DNA of 14,506 bases from Methylotenera sp. (GTDB lineage: Bacteria > Pseudomonadota > Gammaproteobacteria > Burkholderiales > Methylophilaceae): assembly GCA_027487055.1 (NCBI GenBank), contig JAIYEJ010000252.1:1-14506 (forward strand), in the 5' to 3' direction. Within the stretch, counting starts at the first letter, position 1, and each line of letters begins with the position of its first letter. Both the position numbers and the translations under genes were made by a program. The notes under the pieces were generated by a model, which was given only the letters and a program-made list of their open reading frames with translations, was not told the DNA's origin and made no database searches. This document shows, piece by piece, positions 12,686 to 14,506 of the stretch.

Positions 12686-14506
12686 TTCCATCGATAGGAG
12701 AGTTAGCGCTCATTATTGCGTTTTTATTGGCCATTATGCAAGGCACATTGCCGTTAATAGGGGTTTGGAAAAATAAAAAATCACTTATTAACCTTGCAGT
12801 ACCCACGGCGCGCGCGCAATCTGCACTTGTTGCACTCGCTTTTTTTATATTGGGTTATTCATTTTATGTGAACGATTTTTCGGTGTTGTATGTTGCATCT
12901 ACATCCAATTCTCAGTTACCTACAATTTACAGATTAGCCGCTGTGTGGGGTGGTCATGAAGGTTCAATGCTATTGTGGGTGACGATACTTGCCGTTTGGA
13001 CAGTTGCAGTGACTATGTTTGCAAAAAATTTACCCGATAGCTTTAGAATTAGACTGATTGCGGTGATGGGTTTGGTCAGTGTTGGATTTTTGGCGTTTAT
13101 ATTGTTTACCTCAAACCCGTTTGATAGGCTGATTCCCGCAGCCTTAGATGGCCGTGATTTGAATCCATTGTTGCAAGACCCCGGCATGGTATTTCATCCT
13201 CCAGTACTTTACATGGGTTATGTCGGTTTTTCTGTGGCATTTGCATTTGCAATTGCGGCATTGTTAGATGGTAGTTTAGATAATGCTTGGGCACGTTGGA
13301 CGCGACCTTGGACAACGGTTGCTTGGGCATTTTTAACTTTAGGCATTGCATTTGGTAGCAAGTGGGCATATTACGAGCTAGGATGGGGCGGTTGGTGGTT
13401 TTGGGATGCGGTTGAAAATGCATCTTTTATGCCTTGGCTGGTAGGCACTGCGCTTATCCATTCGCTCGCCGTGACTGAAAAACGTGGCGCATTTAAAGTG
13501 TGGACTGTGTTACTTTCTATTTGTGCTTTCTCGTTAAGTTTGCTTGGTACTTTTTTAGTGCGCTCTGGCGTACTTACCTCAGTGCATGCATTTGCGACTG
13601 ACCCAAGTCGAGGCTTATTTATTTTGCTCTATTTGGTGATTGTGATTGGAGGCGCATTGCTTTTATTTGCCATTCGCGCACCTGCTGTAGGCTTAGGCGA
13701 GAAGTTTGATGTAGTCTCACGCGAATCATTTCTACTTGCAAATAACGTGGTATTGGCAGCAGCAGCGGGTTCTGTGCTATTAGGCACGATGTATCCTTTA
13801 CTTATAGATGCGATTGGTGGTGGCAAAATCTCAGTAGGGCCACCCTATTTCGATGCTGTATTTGCAGCGATTATGGCGCCGGGTATATTTTTAATGGGCT
13901 TGGGGCCACTCGCAAAATGGAAAAAAGCCAGCATGCCAGAAATTGGTGTGCGATTAAAGCTTGCTGCAATCATTAGTTTGGTTTCTGCGCTCTTAGTGCC
14001 ATCAATCATGGGTAAACTGACCTTGATGTTGGCTGTGGGCGTTTTTATGGGGGTTTGGGTGTTAAGTACCACGTTAATTTTACTTCAAAACAGAATTAAT
14101 ACGCGACAAACAACCAGTGCAACTTTACTCGAAAACTTAAATGGCATTCCACTTGCCTTTTATGGCATGCTCGTCGCCCATTTTGGCATAGGCGTGTTTA
14201 TATTGGGCGTTACCTTGGTTAAAGGTTACGAGACTGAGCAAGATGTCCGTATGGAAATCAACGATGTCGCACAAGTCGACGATTTAGCTTTTATTTTTAA
14301 AGGGGCTAAAGAGGTTAAAGGACCAAATTATATCGCTTCGCAAGGGACATTTATGGTTAATAGTGGCGATAAAACAATAGGCATGCTTTATCCTGAAAAG
14401 CGTTTTTATCCAGTACAGGGTGCCACGATGACTGAGGCAGATATTGACCCAGGTGTATTCAAAGATTTGTATGTTTCACTTGGGGAGCCATTAGAAAATG
14501 GCGCTT
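12682..14506 (+). CDS. ccmF: Heme lyase subunit CcmF (3' end beyond window)
   Basis: The ATG at 12682 overlaps the ccmE stop. The frame stays open for 608 codons to the window edge; CcmF is usually about 640-670 residues, so only a short C-terminal part is missing. CcmF ligates heme from CcmE to apocytochrome c together with CcmH/I. The WWD heme signature WGGWWFWDAVENASFMPWL starts at residue 235. The four conserved histidines are H172 (FHPPVLYMG), H260 (IHSLAVTEKR), H302 (SVHAFATDP) and H500 (VAHFGIG), corresponding to H173, H261, H303 and H491 in E. coli. H92 (WGGHEGS) is also conserved. About 13-15 membrane helices are evident, with a periplasmic segment near the end (VRMEINDVAQVDDLAFIFKG). 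No lesion is seen. Confidence 0.96.
   Translation, partial: MIPSIGELALIIAFLLAIMQGTLPLIGVWKNKKSLINLAVPTARAQSALVALAFFILGYSFYVNDFSVLYVASTSNSQLPTIYRLAAVWGGHEGSMLLWVTILAVWTVAVTMFAKNLPDSFRIRLIAVMGLVSVGFLAFILFTSNPFDRLIPAALDGRDLNPLLQDPGMVFHPPVLYMGYVGFSVAFAFAIAALLDGSLDNAWARWTRPWTTVAWAFLTLGIAFGSKWAYYELGWGGWWFWDAVENASFMPWLVGTALIHSLAVTEKRGAFKVWTVLLSICAFSLSLLGTFLVRSGVLTSVHAFATDPSRGLFILLYLVIVIGGALLLFAIRAPAVGLGEKFDVVSRESFLLANNVVLAAAAGSVLLGTMYPLLIDAIGGGKISVGPPYFDAVFAAIMAPGIFLMGLGPLAKWKKASMPEIGVRLKLAAIISLVSALLVPSIMGKLTLMLAVGVFMGVWVLSTTLILLQNRINTRQTTSATLLENLNGIPLAFYGMLVAHFGIGVFILGVTLVKGYETEQDVRMEINDVAQVDDLAFIFKGAKEVKGPNYIASQGTFMVNSGDKTIGMLYPEKRFYPVQGATMTEADIDPGVFKDLYVSLGEPLENGA

Noticed and set aside
1..14506. 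CRISPR array, transposase, integrase or toxin-antitoxin pair
   Set aside because: No regularly spaced direct repeats and no matching protein motifs were found on either strand.

Overview
The window looks like a low-GC betaproteobacterial chromosome, most plausibly from the Methylophilaceae (Methylotenera/Methylophilus type). This is an inference from protein character, the ccm gene order, the AT-rich composition and a PEP-CTERM-type relic. No rRNA or single-copy marker gene is present to prove it.

Left part (1 to about 7,930) is loosely packed and accessory in style. It holds a short-chain dehydrogenase (160-927, minus) divergent from an HxlR-family regulator (1028-1378, plus), with a repeat-rich shared control region. 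A small Cys/His/Trp-rich protein of unknown function follows (1699-1968). Next is a large membrane sensor (2204-4510, minus) that joins a periplasmic solute-binding domain to GGDEF and EAL domains, both with intact signature residues. Then comes a decayed PEP-CTERM-type exported protein gene (4803-5377) broken into three frames, a rho-independent terminator, and the 3' half of a tRNA-Ile2(CAT)-like gene (about 5702-5752). The last pair is a membrane-anchored class III cyclase-like protein that appears to have lost catalytic residues (5910-7187) and a LuxR-type HTH regulator just downstream (7236-7880). An inverted repeat (7885-7932) sits where this pair meets the next operon.

Middle part (7953-9600, minus) is a Fur-controlled iron-uptake operon. 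Two tandem, diverged EfeO-like cupredoxin proteins are followed by an FTR1-family iron permease. The promoter (TTGCAA, 17 bp, TATCAT) is overlapped by a clear 19-bp Fur box.

Right part (9794 to the window end, plus) is the cytochrome c maturation (System I) operon ccmA-ccmB-ccmC-ccmD-ccmE-ccmF, with short gaps and an ATGA overlap between ccmE and ccmF. ccmF runs off the window. CcmAB drives release of heme-loaded CcmE, CcmC and CcmD load heme onto CcmE, and CcmF ligates heme to apocytochrome. The iron operon and the ccm operon are divergent, so iron import and heme-protein assembly share one intergenic control region.

The most unusual items are: the degenerate cyclase with a long tail and its LuxR partner, flanked by AGCGCTTA repeats; the tRNA-Ile2-like relic with an upstream extended -10; the PEP-CTERM relic that has lost its sorting motif; the 11-bp inverted repeat that could sequester the dehydrogenase ribosome-binding site; the tandem cupredoxins with different metal-site residues; and an integron attC-like half site at 4731-4756. 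No CRISPR, transposase or integrase gene is visible.
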